From Gammaproteobacteria bacterium (lineage in GTDB: Bacteria > Pseudomonadota > Gammaproteobacteria > Acidiferrobacterales > Sulfurifustaceae): 64,000 nt of DNA. Location: positions 51,165 to 115,164 of the forward strand of contig SCRL01000058.1 of NCBI GenBank assembly GCA_004298065.1, read 5' to 3'. A program made the translations under genes and the position numbers. The notes under the pieces are model-generated. The model ran no database searches, was not told where the DNA came from, and saw only the letters and a list, made by a program, of their open reading frames with translations. Each line of letters begins with the position of its first letter. Within the stretch, counting starts at the first letter, position 1. Shown in pieces: positions 50,611-61,329 of this stretch.

Positions 50611-50614
<4 letters not shown>
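49820..50614 (-). CDS. pilW: Type IV pilus biogenesis/stability lipoprotein PilW (PilF)
   Basis: 264 residues with a lipoprotein signal ([15 protein letters not shown]) and about six TPRs (e.g. [34 protein letters not shown]). In pseudomonads PilF/PilW is the pilotin for the PilQ secretin. No other pil genes are here; the rlmN-pilW-rodZ order is typical. Overlaps rlmN by four bases. Confidence 0.92.
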
Positions 50615-51708
<1,094 letters not shown>

Positions 51709-51858
51709 GGCTTTTCCCGTTACTGGAATAAACACAAATGCGCGAAAATCAACGACTTTCGCGCCTGCAAGCACAAAGTAGTTTAGCTTTTCGGCCTAAC
51801 TCAAACAATTGCCACGCGGGAATTCGGCTACCGGCGGTCGCGGCGGCGGTACAGCAAG

Positions 51859-52179
51859 TCAGTCCCAGCGGTCGTCCCGCACCTGAACCATGCCGTTTTC
51901 GACGCGCACGGGGAAGGTCGCGACCGGCTCGTAGGCCGGCGGCGCCAGCACCGCCCCGGTCTTGATCGAAAACCGCGCACCGTGGCGCGGGCAGACGATG
52001 GCATCGCCCTCGCAGGTCCCGCTTGCAAGTTCGCCACCGTCGTGCGTGCACACGTCCTCGATGGCATAGTACTGGCCCTCGAGGTTGAACACGGCGATTT
52101 GCGCATTGTCGATGTTCACCACGCGCGAGCTGCCCGGCGGCAGCTCGGTGGCCGGCGCCACGTTCACCCAGTCGCTCAT
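51859..52179 (-). CDS. Rieske-type ferredoxin
   Basis: 106 residues with Rieske ligands CTHDGG (CxH) and CPRHG (CxxH), the two halves about 20 residues apart, as in dioxygenase-type ferredoxins. Last gene of the SUF operon, where it may serve as electron donor or target. Followed by about 150 bases without a gene to rlmN. Confidence 0.9.
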   Translation of the reverse strand: MSDWVNVAPATELPPGSSRVVNIDNAQIAVFNLEGQYYAIEDVCTHDGGELASGTCEGDAIVCPRHGARFSIKTGAVLAPPAYEPVATFPVRVENGMVQVRDDRWD

Positions 52180-52182
52180 CGC

Positions 52183-52533
52183 TCAGAGCATCCCGAGTTC
52201 GAGCTTCGCTGCCTCGGACATGCGGTCGGGCCCCCACGGCGGCTCCCACACCAGCTCGACCTCCGCCTGCTTCACGCCTTCGACGGCGCGCACCGTGTCC
52301 TGCACCGTCCCCGGAAAGGTTTGCGCCACCGGACAACCGGGCGCCGTGAGCGTCATCAGGACGCGCACGCCCCCCTGCGATTCGTCGATCTCGAGCGCAT
52401 ACACCAGCCCCAGATCGTAGATGTTCACCGGGATCTCCGGGTCGTAAATCTTGCGCAGCGCCGCCACCACGCGCTCGCGCAACCCGGCGACCGGAGCGGT
52501 CGCAACAGTGCTATGGGTTGCCGGATTCTGCAT
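52183..52533 (-). CDS. sufT: SufT-like Fe-S maturation protein (MIP18/DUF59)
   Basis: The ATG at 52533 gives 116 residues: a MIP18 domain with VVAALRKIYDPEIPVNIYDLGLVY and LTAPGCPVAQTFPG, where the Cys can hold a cluster. SufT helps deliver Fe-S clusters to specific enzymes. Lies five bases after sufU and three before the Rieske gene. Confidence 0.92.
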   Translation of the reverse strand: MQNPATHSTVATAPVAGLRERVVAALRKIYDPEIPVNIYDLGLVYALEIDESQGGVRVLMTLTAPGCPVAQTFPGTVQDTVRAVEGVKQAEVELVWEPPWGPDRMSEAAKLELGML

Positions 52534-52538
52534 GCTGT

Positions 52539-52988
52539 TCACTCCGTCGTCACGCGCGACGATTCGTTCCTGAGCGCCGCCTGCACCGTATGCCAGGCAA
52601 GCGTGGCGCACTTTACGCGCGAGGGATAGTCGCGCACGCCGCCGAGCACGGCGAGCTTGCCGAGCTCGGAACCGTTCGATCCACCGTCGCCCGTCACCAG
52701 CCGGTGAAAGCCGTCGAACAATCTCTGTGCCTCCTGCCCGGTCTTTCCCCTGAGTGTCTCGGTCATGATCGAGGCCGAGGCGGTCGAGATCGCGCAGCCG
52801 CGCCCCTCGAAACTCACCTCCTCGATCACGCCGGCGTCATTGACCTTCATATAAACCGTCAACTGGTCGCCGCACAATGGGTTGAAGCCGTCGGCACGCC
52901 GGTTCGCCGCCGGCAGCTTGTGGAAGTTTCGTGGCTGGCGATTGTGGTCGAAGATGACCTCCTGGTAAAGATCGCGCAGCTCGTCCAT
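52539..52988 (-). CDS. sufU: SufU/IscU-type scaffold or sulfur-relay protein
   Basis: 149 residues from the ATG at 52988. Three Cys sites: NPLCGDQL, GRGCAIS and RVKCATLAW, plus the extra insertion between the second and third (about 20 residues, GQEAQRLFDGFHRLVTG) that marks SufU rather than IscU. SufU typically takes persulfide from SufS. One-base overlap with sufS. Confidence 0.93.
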   Translation of the reverse strand: MDELRDLYQEVIFDHNRQPRNFHKLPAANRRADGFNPLCGDQLTVYMKVNDAGVIEEVSFEGRGCAISTASASIMTETLRGKTGQEAQRLFDGFHRLVTGDGGSNGSELGKLAVLGGVRDYPSRVKCATLAWHTVQAALRNESSRVTTE

Positions 52989-54256
52989 CAGCGGAACACC
53001 TCGATGACCTTGCGCACCGCGTTCATGAACGCATCCACTTCCTCGCGCGTGTTGTACATCGCGAACGAAACGCGCGCCGTCGCCGGCACGCAGTAGCGCT
53101 GCATCACCGGCATGGCGCAATGGTGACCGGTGCGGATGGCCACGCCCTGGTGGTCGAGGATGGTGCCGATGTCGTGCGGGTGGATGCGCCCGAGCTCGAA
53201 CGACAGGATTCCCGACTTCTCGCGCGCGGTGCCGATGATACGCATCTCCGGAATCTCGGCGGTGCGTTGCGTCGCATAGGACAACAGATCGTGTTCATGC
53301 GCCGCGATCGCACCGAGGCCGATGCCGCGGACGTAATCGATGGCGGCGCCGAGGCCGATGCCGCCGGCGATATGCGGCGTACCGGCCTCGAACTTGGCCG
53401 GCAGGTCGTTGTAAATCGTTTTCTCGAACGTGACGTACTTGATCATCTCACCGCCGCCGTGCCACGGCGGCATGGCATCGAGCAGCGCCTCTTTCCCGTA
53501 CAACGCGCCGACGCCCGTCGGTCCGTAAAGCTTGTGGCCGGAGAACACGTAAAAATCGCAATCGAGTGCCTGCACGTCCACCGGCAGGTGCGCCACCGCC
53601 TGCGCACCGTCCACCAGCACCACGGCGCCGGCGGCGTGCGCCTTCTCGATGATTTTCCGAACCGGATTGACGGTGCCAAGAGCATTGGAACAGTGTGTGA
53701 CGCCGACGAGCTTGGTGCGCTCCGTGAGCAGGCTGTCGAGCTGTTCCAGCAGCAATTCGCCGGCATCGTTGATGGGAATGACCTTGAGCTTCGCGCCGAC
53801 CTGTTCGCACAGCATCTGCCACGGCACGATGTTCGAGTGGTGCTCCATCTCCGAAATCAGAATTTCGTCACCTGCCTTGACGTTGGCCCGGCCCCAGGTC
53901 TGGGCCACGAGGTTGATGGCCTCGGTCGCGCCGCGCACGAATACAACCTCTTTCGTGCTGCGGGCGTTGATAAAGTCGCGAATCGTCTCGCGCGTACGCT
54001 CATAGGCCACGGTCGCGCGTACGCTCAGGGTGTGCACCCCGCGATGGATATTGGCGTTGTCAAAGCGATAGTAATGATCGAGCGCCTCGATCACTGCGCG
54101 CGGCTTCTGGGTCGTGGCGGCGTTGTCGAGATAAACCAGCGGCTTGCCGCGCACCTGCTGGTGCAGGATCGGGAACTCCGTGCGCACACGCGCCACGTCC
54201 AGCGCACCCACGGCGGGCTTCACGACATGCAGGCGCGGCTCGCTCACCGGGTTCAT
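52988..54256 (-). CDS. sufS: Group II cysteine desulfurase SufS
   Basis: PLP enzyme, 422 residues from the ATG at 54256, which overlaps the sufD stop. PLP Lys in VFSGHKLYGPTG, catalytic Cys in RTGHHCAMPVM (group II type). The start MNPVSEPRLHVV adds about 20 residues before the usual beginning (RTEFPILHQQVRGKPLVYLDNAATT, in two parts). Confidence 0.96.
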   Translation of the reverse strand: MNPVSEPRLHVVKPAVGALDVARVRTEFPILHQQVRGKPLVYLDNAATTQKPRAVIEALDHYYRFDNANIHRGVHTLSVRATVAYERTRETIRDFINARSTKEVVFVRGATEAINLVAQTWGRANVKAGDEILISEMEHHSNIVPWQMLCEQVGAKLKVIPINDAGELLLEQLDSLLTERTKLVGVTHCSNALGTVNPVRKIIEKAHAAGAVVLVDGAQAVAHLPVDVQALDCDFYVFSGHKLYGPTGVGALYGKEALLDAMPPWHGGGEMIKYVTFEKTIYNDLPAKFEAGTPHIAGGIGLGAAIDYVRGIGLGAIAAHEHDLLSYATQRTAEIPEMRIIGTAREKSGILSFELGRIHPHDIGTILDHQGVAIRTGHHCAMPVMQRYCVPATARVSFAMYNTREEVDAFMNAVRKVIEVFR

Positions 54257-55605
54257 ATCAGCTCCAGCTCGTTGAGCGAACGCCCGCGAAGCAAGCGCGT
54301 CGTCAGCCGCTGCTCGAGCGGCAACCGGATGGCGGCGAGCTTCATGCGCGACAGCACGTCGTTGGCAAAGGCATAGGTAAGCAAATCGCGTGCCGTCTGC
54401 TCGTCCACCGCGCGCGAGCGCAGGTAGAAAAGTGCATCGGTGTCGAGCTGGCCGACAGTCGCGCCGTGGCTGCATTTGACGTCATCGGCGTAGATTTCGA
54501 GTTGTGGCTTGGTGTCCACCTCGGCGTTGCGCGACAGCAGCAGATTGTTGTTCATCTGCTGGGCATCGGTCTGTTGCGCGTCCGGATGTACCACCACGCG
54601 GCCGTTGAACACGGCGCGCGCCATGCCGTCAAGCACGCCCTTGTAGTACTCGCGGCTGGTGCCGCGTGGCTTGGCGTGGTCCACACAGGTGTGGTTGTCC
54701 ACGTGGCTGCGGCCGTCGACCACGTAGAGGCCATTGAATTCGCATTCCGCGCCTTCAGCGCCGAGTATGTCGTGCAAGTCGTTGCGCGCGAGCAACCCGC
54801 CCAAATCCACGGTATGCGAGATGAAGCGGCTGTCGCGTGCCTGGCGCACATACCAGGTGCCAATGTGGTAGCTCTTGGTGCTTTCCTGTTGCAAACGGTA
54901 CTGCTCGAGCCGGCTGTTGGCACCGAGCGCCGCCTCGGTGACAACGTTCGTGAGATAACGCGCGTCGTCAAGTGCAAGATACTGTTCAATGACCGTCGCC
55001 TGCGCGCTCTCTTCCAGCACGACCAGGTTACGTGGCGTCGTCATGACGCTATCCGTGTCGCCGGTGGAGACATAAACGATATAGATCGGCTGTTCCGCGA
55101 CCGCACCGCGCGCGAGATGCACGCAGGCGCCGTCGGCGAACAGCGCCGCGTTCAGCGCAGTGAAACCGTTCGTGCCGGTCGGCGCGATCTTCCCAAGATG
55201 CGGCTCGACAATGTTCGGGCGCGTGGCAAGAATTTCGGCCAGGCTGCCGACGATGACACCGGCGGGCAGCTTACCCACGGACGACAACGCCGGAGCATGA
55301 CGGCCGTTCACGAATACCAGCCGGTGCGCCGGCAGGTCCGCGAACAGATGGGAGTGGAGTTGCTCGCTGCTGACAGTTGCTAACGCGCCGTTAACGGGCT
55401 TGAACAACTGGCCCGCGATCGCGCTGACATTGGTGTATTTCCAGTCTTCGAGGCGCGCCGTAGGGAAGCCGAGCTCGGCGAAGCGTGCTTGCCCTTCCTC
55501 ACGCAGCGTGCGAATTGCGGGAACGGTTTGGCCCGGCAGCGCAGCGCGTTGCGCGTTGATCGCGTCGAGGTAGAGCGGCCGGCTGTCGCTGACGGGTGCA
55601 GTCAT
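54253..55605 (-). CDS. sufD: SUF scaffold subunit SufD
   Basis: 450 residues of right-handed beta-helix type ending RGRSLNELELI. Conserved region HVDNHTCVDHAKPRGTSREYY and CSHGATVGQLDTDALFYLRSRG-like segment are present. Works with SufB and SufC in cluster assembly. Eight bases after sufC. Confidence 0.96.
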   Translation of the reverse strand: MTAPVSDSRPLYLDAINAQRAALPGQTVPAIRTLREEGQARFAELGFPTARLEDWKYTNVSAIAGQLFKPVNGALATVSSEQLHSHLFADLPAHRLVFVNGRHAPALSSVGKLPAGVIVGSLAEILATRPNIVEPHLGKIAPTGTNGFTALNAALFADGACVHLARGAVAEQPIYIVYVSTGDTDSVMTTPRNLVVLEESAQATVIEQYLALDDARYLTNVVTEAALGANSRLEQYRLQQESTKSYHIGTWYVRQARDSRFISHTVDLGGLLARNDLHDILGAEGAECEFNGLYVVDGRSHVDNHTCVDHAKPRGTSREYYKGVLDGMARAVFNGRVVVHPDAQQTDAQQMNNNLLLSRNAEVDTKPQLEIYADDVKCSHGATVGQLDTDALFYLRSRAVDEQTARDLLTYAFANDVLSRMKLAAIRLPLEQRLTTRLLRGRSLNELELI

Positions 55606-55613
55606 GTCACACC

Positions 55614-56375
55614 TCAGGCCGACGCGCGCGGCGCGTCCTCGGTCACCCAGGCGTAACCCTGCTTCTCGAGTTCGAGCGCGAGCGATTTGTCGCCGGACTT
55701 GACGATTTTGCCGTGCGCCAGCACGTGCACGCGGTCGGGCACGATGTAATTGAGCAGGCGCTGGTAATGCGTCACCACGATCATGGCGCGCTCGGGGCTG
55801 CGTAGCGCGTTGACGCCGTTGGCCACGATTTTGAGCGCGTCGATGTCGAGGCCGGAGTCGGTTTCGTCGAGCAGCGCGAGCGCCGGCTCGAGGATCGCCA
55901 TCTGCAGGATTTCATTGCGCTTCTTCTCGCCGCCCGAGAAACCCTCGTTTACTGCGCGGTACAGGAATTCTTCCTTCATCTCCACGAGCTTGAGGCGCTC
56001 GCGCACAAGGGTGAGGAAATCCATGGCGTCGAGCTCGCTCAGGCCGCGGTGCTTGCGGATGGCGTTGAGCGCGGCCTTGAGCAGATAAATGTTGGACACG
56101 CCCGGCACCTCGACCGGGTACTGGAACGCGAGGAACACGCCCTCGCGCGCCCGCTCCTCGGGCTTGAGCGCGAGCAGGTCCTTGCCCTGGTACGTGACGC
56201 TGCCGCCGGTGACTTCGTAGCCGTCGCGGCCGGCGAGAACGTTGGCGAGCGTGCTCTTGCCCGAGCCGTTCGGGCCCATGATGGCGTGTACCTCACCCGC
56301 CTTCACCTCGAGGTCGATGCCCTTGAGGATCGGCTTGCCCTCGACACTCGCCTGCAGATTCTTGATGGACAACAT
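55614..56375 (-). CDS. sufC: SUF ATPase SufC
   Basis: 253 residues from the ATG at 56375. ABC-type ATPase: Walker A GPNGSGKSTLA, signature GFSGGEKKRNE, Walker B ALALLDETDSGLD. Soluble partner of SufB/SufD rather than a transporter. The longer upstream frame overlaps sufB and is not family-like. Confidence 0.97.
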   Translation of the reverse strand: MLSIKNLQASVEGKPILKGIDLEVKAGEVHAIMGPNGSGKSTLANVLAGRDGYEVTGGSVTYQGKDLLALKPEERAREGVFLAFQYPVEVPGVSNIYLLKAALNAIRKHRGLSELDAMDFLTLVRERLKLVEMKEEFLYRAVNEGFSGGEKKRNEILQMAILEPALALLDETDSGLDIDALKIVANGVNALRSPERAMIVVTHYQRLLNYIVPDRVHVLAHGKIVKSGDKSLALELEKQGYAWVTEDAPRASA

Positions 56376-56401
56376 GGTTCTACCCCTTTGCAAAAAACCG
56401 G

Positions 56402-57850
56402 TTAACCGACCGCGCCTTCGAGGCTCACGCCCAGAAGCTTCTGCGCCTCGACCGCGAACTCCATCGGCAGCTCCTTGAACACTTCCTTGCAGAAGCCGTT
56501 CACGATCATGGACACCGCGTCCTCGGCCGACAGCCCGCGCTGCTGCAGATAAAACAGCTGGTCGTCGCCGATGCGCGAGGTCGTGGCCTCGTGCTCGACC
56601 TTGGCGGTCGGGTTCTTGACCTCGATGTACGGGAAGGTGTGCGCGCCGCACTTGTCGCCCATGAGCAGCGAATCACACTGCGTGTAGTTGCGCGCGTTCT
56701 CGGCGCCCTTGAGCACCTTCACCAGTCCGCGGTAGGCGTTCTGACCGCGGCCCGCGGAGATGCCCTTGGAAACGATAGTCGAGCGCGTGTTCTTGCCGAT
56801 GTGGATCATCTTGGTGCCGGTATCGGCCTGCTGGCGGTTATTGGCCAGCGCCACCGAGTAGAACTCGCCGACGCTGTTGTCGCCTTCGAGCAACACGCTC
56901 GGATACTTCCAGGTGATGGCCGAACCGGTCTCGACCTGGGTCCAGGAAATCTTCGCGCTATCGCCACGGCAAGCGCCGCGCTTGGTGACAAAGTTGTAGA
57001 TGCCGCCGCGCCCTTCGACGTCGCCCGGGTACCAGTTCTGCACCGTCGAGTACTTGATGGTCGCGCCCTTGAGCGCCACGAGCTCGACCACCGCGGCGTG
57101 CAGCTGGTTCTCGTCGCGCATCGGCGCAGTGCAGCCTTCGAGGTAACTCACGGTGGCGCCTTCGTCGGCGATGATGAGCGTGCGCTCGAACTGGCCGGTC
57201 TTGGAGGCGTTGATGCGGAAATAGGTCGAAAGCTCCATCGGGCAGCGCACGCCCTTCGGCACGTACACGAACGAGCCGTCGGAGAACACCGCCGAGTTGA
57301 GCGTGGCAAAGAAGTTATCGGTATACGGCACCACGGTGCCGAGGTATTTCTGCACCAGCTCGGGGTGGTTGTGCACCGCCTCGGAGAACGAGCAGAAGAT
57401 GATGCCCATCGCCGCGAGCTTGTCCTTGAAGGTGGTCGCGACCGACACGGAATCGAACACCGCGTCCACCGCCACGCCCGCGAGCAGCTCGCGTTCCTTG
57501 AGCGGGATGCCAAGCTTCTCGTAGGTTTCGAGCAGCTTCGGATCGACCTCGTCGAGGCTCTTGGGCGCGTCTTTTTTCGACTTCGGCGCGGAGTAATAGC
57601 TGATCGCCTGATAATCCACCGGCGCATAGCGCACGTGCGCCCACTTGGGCTCGGTCATCGTGAGCCAATGGCGATAGGCCTGGAGGCGCCACGCGAGCAT
57701 GAACGCGGGCTCGTTCTTCTTGGCCGAGAGCGCGCGAACGACGTCCTCGTTCAGTCCCGGCGGCAACGACTCCTGCTCCACGTCGGTGACGAAACCGGCC
57801 TGGTAGTCGCGCTTGATCAGGGCTTCGATGTTCTGTTTGGAGGATGCCAT
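56402..57850 (-). CDS. sufB: SUF scaffold subunit SufB
   Basis: 482 residues, normal length. Conserved SufB blocks: [39 protein letters not shown] and [18 protein letters not shown], which hold candidate cluster/sulfur Cys residues. First structural gene after the Rrf2 regulator. Confidence 0.97.
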   Translation of the reverse strand: MASSKQNIEALIKRDYQAGFVTDVEQESLPPGLNEDVVRALSAKKNEPAFMLAWRLQAYRHWLTMTEPKWAHVRYAPVDYQAISYYSAPKSKKDAPKSLDEVDPKLLETYEKLGIPLKERELLAGVAVDAVFDSVSVATTFKDKLAAMGIIFCSFSEAVHNHPELVQKYLGTVVPYTDNFFATLNSAVFSDGSFVYVPKGVRCPMELSTYFRINASKTGQFERTLIIADEGATVSYLEGCTAPMRDENQLHAAVVELVALKGATIKYSTVQNWYPGDVEGRGGIYNFVTKRGACRGDSAKISWTQVETGSAITWKYPSVLLEGDNSVGEFYSVALANNRQQADTGTKMIHIGKNTRSTIVSKGISAGRGQNAYRGLVKVLKGAENARNYTQCDSLLMGDKCGAHTFPYIEVKNPTAKVEHEATTSRIGDDQLFYLQQRGLSAEDAVSMIVNGFCKEVFKELPMEFAVEAQKLLGVSLEGAVG

Positions 57851-57872
57851 GGTTGACTCCGGTTGATACGGC

Positions 57873-58328
57873 TCAGGTCGTTGCCGATGCGCGGCGCAGC
57901 GGCTTGGGCGGCGCCACGCGCACCGTCTGCGGCTTCATCGGCTGCACCATCTCGGCGAGCGTGACGTCCTCGAGCGCGCGGCGGATGGCGAGGTTGATGC
58001 GTTGCCAGTTACCACGCACCGAGCACGAGGTTTCCTGCACGCACTGGCCGGGATTGCTCGAACACTCGGTGAGACCGATCGGTCCTTCGAGCACCGCGAG
58101 CACCTGCGCCACCGTGATGCGCTCCGCGGGACGCGCCAGGGCGTATCCGCCCTTGGTGCCGCGATGCGAGGCCACAAGACCGCCGCGCACCAGCGTTTTC
58201 AGCACCTTGCTTACGGTCGGCGGCGCGACACGGATCTGCTCGGCGATCTCGCTCGCCGCGTGCAGCCGCCCCGGCTGGCTCGCCAGATAGGTCAGGATGA
58301 CCGTTCCGTAGTCCGTCAATTTGCTCAT
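57873..58328 (-). CDS. Rrf2-family SUF operon regulator (SufR-like)
   Basis: 151 residues from the ATG at 58328 (a second ATG lies 9 bases upstream). Winged helix [16 protein letters not shown], with [18 protein letters not shown], and three Cys ([12 protein letters not shown]) for a cluster. Typical of the Rrf2 protein heading proteobacterial suf operons. Distinct from IscR, 1.6 kb away. Confidence 0.93.
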   Translation of the reverse strand: MSKLTDYGTVILTYLASQPGRLHAASEIAEQIRVAPPTVSKVLKTLVRGGLVASHRGTKGGYALARPAERITVAQVLAVLEGPIGLTECSSNPGQCVQETSCSVRGNWQRINLAIRRALEDVTLAEMVQPMKPQTVRVAPPKPLRRASATT

Positions 58329-58355
58329 CCGCAGCATGCCGATAACCCCGTTTGA

Positions 58356-58394
58356 ATTAGTACTATTCTAGTCCAAGATTAATCCGGACTGCAA
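58356..58394 (-). promoter_or_regulatory. suf operon promoter with Rrf2/IscR-type box
   Basis: On the minus strand TTGCAG (58394-58389), an 18-base spacer and TAGAAT (58370-58365). The -10 overlaps GGACTAGAATAGTACTAAT, whose core GACT-AGAA-TAGT matches the IscR type 1 core GACTRDWWTAGT. Autorepression by the Rrf2 protein is the simplest reading. Confidence 0.6.
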
Positions 58395-58435
58395 CGGTAC
58401 GGTATTCCTCAAAAGGGATAGAGCCCGTGACCGGG

Positions 58436-58759
58436 CTAGGTGCTGAAGCTTTCGCCGCAGCCGCAGGTGGCCTTCACGTTCGGATTGTTGAAACGGAAGC
58501 CCTCGCTCAGGCCTTCCTTCGTGAAGTCCACTTCCGTGCCGTCGAGGTACGCCACGTTGTCAGCCGCCACGATCACTTTCACACCGTGGCTTTCGAACAC
58601 CCGGTCTTCCGGGTTAATCGCGTCGGCGTACTCAACGGTGTAGGCCTTGCCGGAGCAGCCGACGCTCTTCACGCCGATGCGCAGACCTTCCCCTTTCCCG
58701 CGCTTGGCGAGAAAACTTTTGACGCGCTCGGCCGCTTTTTCAGTCAGGTTGATTGTCAT
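58436..58759 (-). CDS. iscA: A-type Fe-S carrier IscA
   Basis: 107 residues with the three ligand Cys in SVGCSGKAY and ATCGCGESF. IscA and SufA are hard to tell apart; IscA is chosen because it follows iscR-iscS. Carries clusters to apoproteins. Confidence 0.92.
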   Translation of the reverse strand: MTINLTEKAAERVKSFLAKRGKGEGLRIGVKSVGCSGKAYTVEYADAINPEDRVFESHGVKVIVAADNVAYLDGTEVDFTKEGLSEGFRFNNPNVKATCGCGESFST

Positions 58760-58810
58760 GATTCATTTCCCGTATCGGTTTAGACAGCCTCTTCAGTAAT
58801 TCGTCCGCGC

Positions 58811-59956
58811 TCAGGCATTTGCCGCCACGCGCGCTTGCCGCCCGGCCAGCACCTTGGCAAACGCAGCCAGGAACGCTTCCACGTCAGCCTCGGTGTTGCT
58901 CCAGCCGAGGCTCACGCGCAACCCGCCACGTGCCAGCTCCCGATCCACGCCCATCGCCAGCAGCACCGGGCTCGGGTCGGTGCTGCCGCTGGCGCAGGCC
59001 GAACCGCTTGAAACCGCAAAGCCCTGCCGGTCGAGATTGAGCACCAGCGTCTCGCCATCCATGCCGTGCACGCCGAAACAGCTGGTGTTCGGCACGCGCC
59101 GCGCCTGCTGCGAAAAAATCTCAATGCCTTCCAGCGCCCGCAGGCCGTTTTCGAGCTGTTCGCGCAGGCGCGCGACCCGAAGCGAATAGGCCGCCAACCG
59201 CTCCTGTACCAGCGCCGCGGCGGCGCCGAAGCCGACGATGCCGGCGACGTTTTCCGTGCCCGAGCGTCGCTCTTTTTCCTGGCCGCCGCCGTGCAACAGC
59301 GGGTTTAACTCCACGGCCTTGTCCGCGATCAGCGCACCCACGCCCTTGGGGCCGCCGATCTTGTGGGCCGACATACTTAATAGGTGGGCACCGCAAGCGC
59401 CGAAATCCAGCGGCAATTTGCCAGCGGCCTGTACCGCATCCGTGTGCAGGAGCGCGCCGTTTGCTCTGGCGATCTCTGCGACAGCGGCAACATCCTGCAC
59501 CGCGCCGGTTTCATTATTGGCGTACATGACGGACATGAGCGCTGCACCCTTACGCGCCTGCGTGATAAGCGCGTCCCGTTGCAACATGCCCTCGCGATCG
59601 ACAGGAAGACGTTCGACCTGCCATCCATTCTCGATAAGCGACTCCGCCGACTCGACAACCGAAGGATGTTCGGTAACGCCGATCAGGATGCGTCCCGGAC
59701 GGTGGCTCGCTGCGACACCCTTGATGGCGAGATTGTTCGCCTCGGTGCCGCCACTCGTGAACACAACCTGGCTTGGATGCGCGTTGACCAGCGCCGCCAC
59801 CTGCTCACGTGCGCCGTCGATCGCGGCGCGGGCGCGCCGGCCGTGGCGATGGACGCTCGAGGGATTGCCGAAGTGCTCGCGCAGGTACGGCAACATCGCT
59901 TCGAGCACCGTCGCCTCCAGCGGGGCGGTGGCGTTATGGTCGAGATAGGCCGGCAC
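58811..59956 (-). CDS. iscS: Group I cysteine desulfurase IscS/NifS type
   Basis: 381 residues from a GTG start at 59956. PLP Lys in SMSAHKIGGPKGVGA; catalytic Cys in SSGSACASGSTDP, the group I type. Slightly short relative to E. coli IscS (404), closer to NifS. No iscU, hscBA or fdx follows; instead iscA and the suf operon do. Confidence 0.95.
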   Translation of the reverse strand: MPAYLDHNATAPLEATVLEAMLPYLREHFGNPSSVHRHGRRARAAIDGAREQVAALVNAHPSQVVFTSGGTEANNLAIKGVAASHRPGRILIGVTEHPSVVESAESLIENGWQVERLPVDREGMLQRDALITQARKGAALMSVMYANNETGAVQDVAAVAEIARANGALLHTDAVQAAGKLPLDFGACGAHLLSMSAHKIGGPKGVGALIADKAVELNPLLHGGGQEKERRSGTENVAGIVGFGAAAALVQERLAAYSLRVARLREQLENGLRALEGIEIFSQQARRVPNTSCFGVHGMDGETLVLNLDRQGFAVSSGSACASGSTDPSPVLLAMGVDRELARGGLRVSLGWSNTEADVEAFLAAFAKVLAGRQARVAANA

Positions 59957-59973
59957 GTCGAAAAACTTTTAGA

Positions 59974-60429
59974 TCAGCGCATCACAGCTTGTGCCCGCCC
60001 TTCCTGGCGCGAGGCCACTTCCTGCACGTGCGGGCGCGCCACGAGATCGGCAAGCGAGATGCCATTCAGGAATCCGTAGATCTGCTTGCTCAAGTCTTCC
60101 CAGAGCTGGTGCGTAAGACAGGTGTCGTCGCCATGGCAGTTCTTCTCGCCTGCGCAGCGCGTGGCGTCGATGTTCTCGTTGATGGCCACCACGATTTCGG
60201 CCACGGAAATCTTCGATGGGTGCAGGGCGAGGTTGTAGCCGCCGCCCGGTCCACGAACGCTGTCCACCAACCCGCTGCGGCGCAGTTTGGCGAAGAGCTG
60301 TTCCAGATAGGAGAGCGAGATGCCTTGCCGACGGGCGATGTCCGCCAGGGTGACGGCGCCCTTGTCGTAACGCAGCGCCAAGTCGAGCATTGCAGTAACA
60401 GCGTAACGGCCTTTGGTCGTAAGCTTCAT
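59974..60429 (-). CDS. iscR: Iron-sulfur cluster regulator IscR
   Basis: 151 residues from the ATG at 60429 ([19 protein letters not shown]). Winged helix then the [2Fe-2S] ligands C-x5-C-x5-C in [17 protein letters not shown], with the His, exactly the E. coli IscR pattern. Heads iscR-iscS-iscA. Confidence 0.97.
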   Translation of the reverse strand: MKLTTKGRYAVTAMLDLALRYDKGAVTLADIARRQGISLSYLEQLFAKLRRSGLVDSVRGPGGGYNLALHPSKISVAEIVVAINENIDATRCAGEKNCHGDDTCLTHQLWEDLSKQIYGFLNGISLADLVARPHVQEVASRQEGRAQAVMR

Positions 60430-60447
60430 GGACCTAATCCCATACAA

Positions 60448-60494
60448 GTTTAAGTCCTATAAAGTCTACTTACCTTATTCTTTTAGTCAACTAT
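60448..60494 (-). promoter_or_regulatory. Candidate IscR-binding region upstream of iscR
   Basis: On the minus strand ATAGTTGACTAAAA (60494-60481) fits the left half of the IscR type 1 site (ATASYYGACTRDWW) perfectly; the right half is weak. A second GACT core (GACTTTATAGGACT) lies closer to iscR. The first half-site also overlaps the cysE stop. -10/-35 assignment is not clear. Confidence 0.4.
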
Positions 60495-61278
60495 TCCCTT
60501 TGGGCAGGTCACGACTGCCTTTCGGAGGTACTTCGTCCTCCAGGTTGGCGACGTCGAGCTGGGGTACTTCGAGATTCACCTTTATGCCTGACTTCTCAAG
60601 CGCTTCGGAAAGAATCTTCAGTTTGTTATCGACATGATGCATATGGTCCAACATGCAATCGATGGCATGCGCCACCGGATCGGTGGCCTGCCGCGTTTCA
60701 CCATAGGCATCGAATCCGATGCGTCGGGCCATGGCCTCGCGCAGTTGGGATTTGGCATCGGTTATCTTGGGCTGGAGTGCACGACCCGGTATACCAACCA
60801 CTGTCACCCCTGCCGGCACGTCCTTCACGACAACGGAGTTTGAGCCCACCCGGGCGCTGTCGCCGACGTGTATGGGACCGAGAATCTTGGCGCCGGCCCC
60901 GACGACAACGTTGTTGCCAAGGGTCGGGTGACGCTTTTCCTTCTGCCATGCGGTCCCGCCCAGAGTCACGCCGTGGTAGAGCGTGACATCATCTCCGATC
61001 TCAGCGGTTTCACCGATTACCACGCCCATGCCGTGATCGATGAAAAAACGCTTTCCGATGCGTGCCCCCGGATGAATCTCGATGCCGGTGAGCCAGCGGG
61101 CGAGCTGTGAAACGAGCCGCGCGATCCACTTGAGCCGCCAGCGCCAGAGACGGTTGGCCAGCCGATACCATAAGAGAGCATGCACGCCGGGATAGAGCGT
61201 GATTACCTCCCAGGCCGAGCGCGCAGCCGGGTCGCGCTGGTAAACGCTGTCGAGATATTCGCGAATGGCCCTGAACAT
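60487..61278 (-). CDS. cysE: Serine O-acetyltransferase
   Basis: 263 residues. Left-handed beta-helix hexapeptide repeats ([21 protein letters not shown], split as hexads) with the catalytic HGVTLGG His. First step of cysteine synthesis from serine. Just upstream of iscR, it supplies the cysteine that IscS/SufS consume; this cysE-iscR order is common. Confidence 0.96.
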   Translation of the reverse strand: MFRAIREYLDSVYQRDPAARSAWEVITLYPGVHALLWYRLANRLWRWRLKWIARLVSQLARWLTGIEIHPGARIGKRFFIDHGMGVVIGETAEIGDDVTLYHGVTLGGTAWQKEKRHPTLGNNVVVGAGAKILGPIHVGDSARVGSNSVVVKDVPAGVTVVGIPGRALQPKITDAKSQLREAMARRIGFDAYGETRQATDPVAHAIDCMLDHMHHVDNKLKILSEALEKSGIKVNLEVPQLDVANLEDEVPPKGSRDLPKGNS

Positions 61279-61329
61279 GATTCGGAAAGTGCTTGTTTTT
61301 ATGAGGGAGAGTTTGTCCCAGGCATGATA

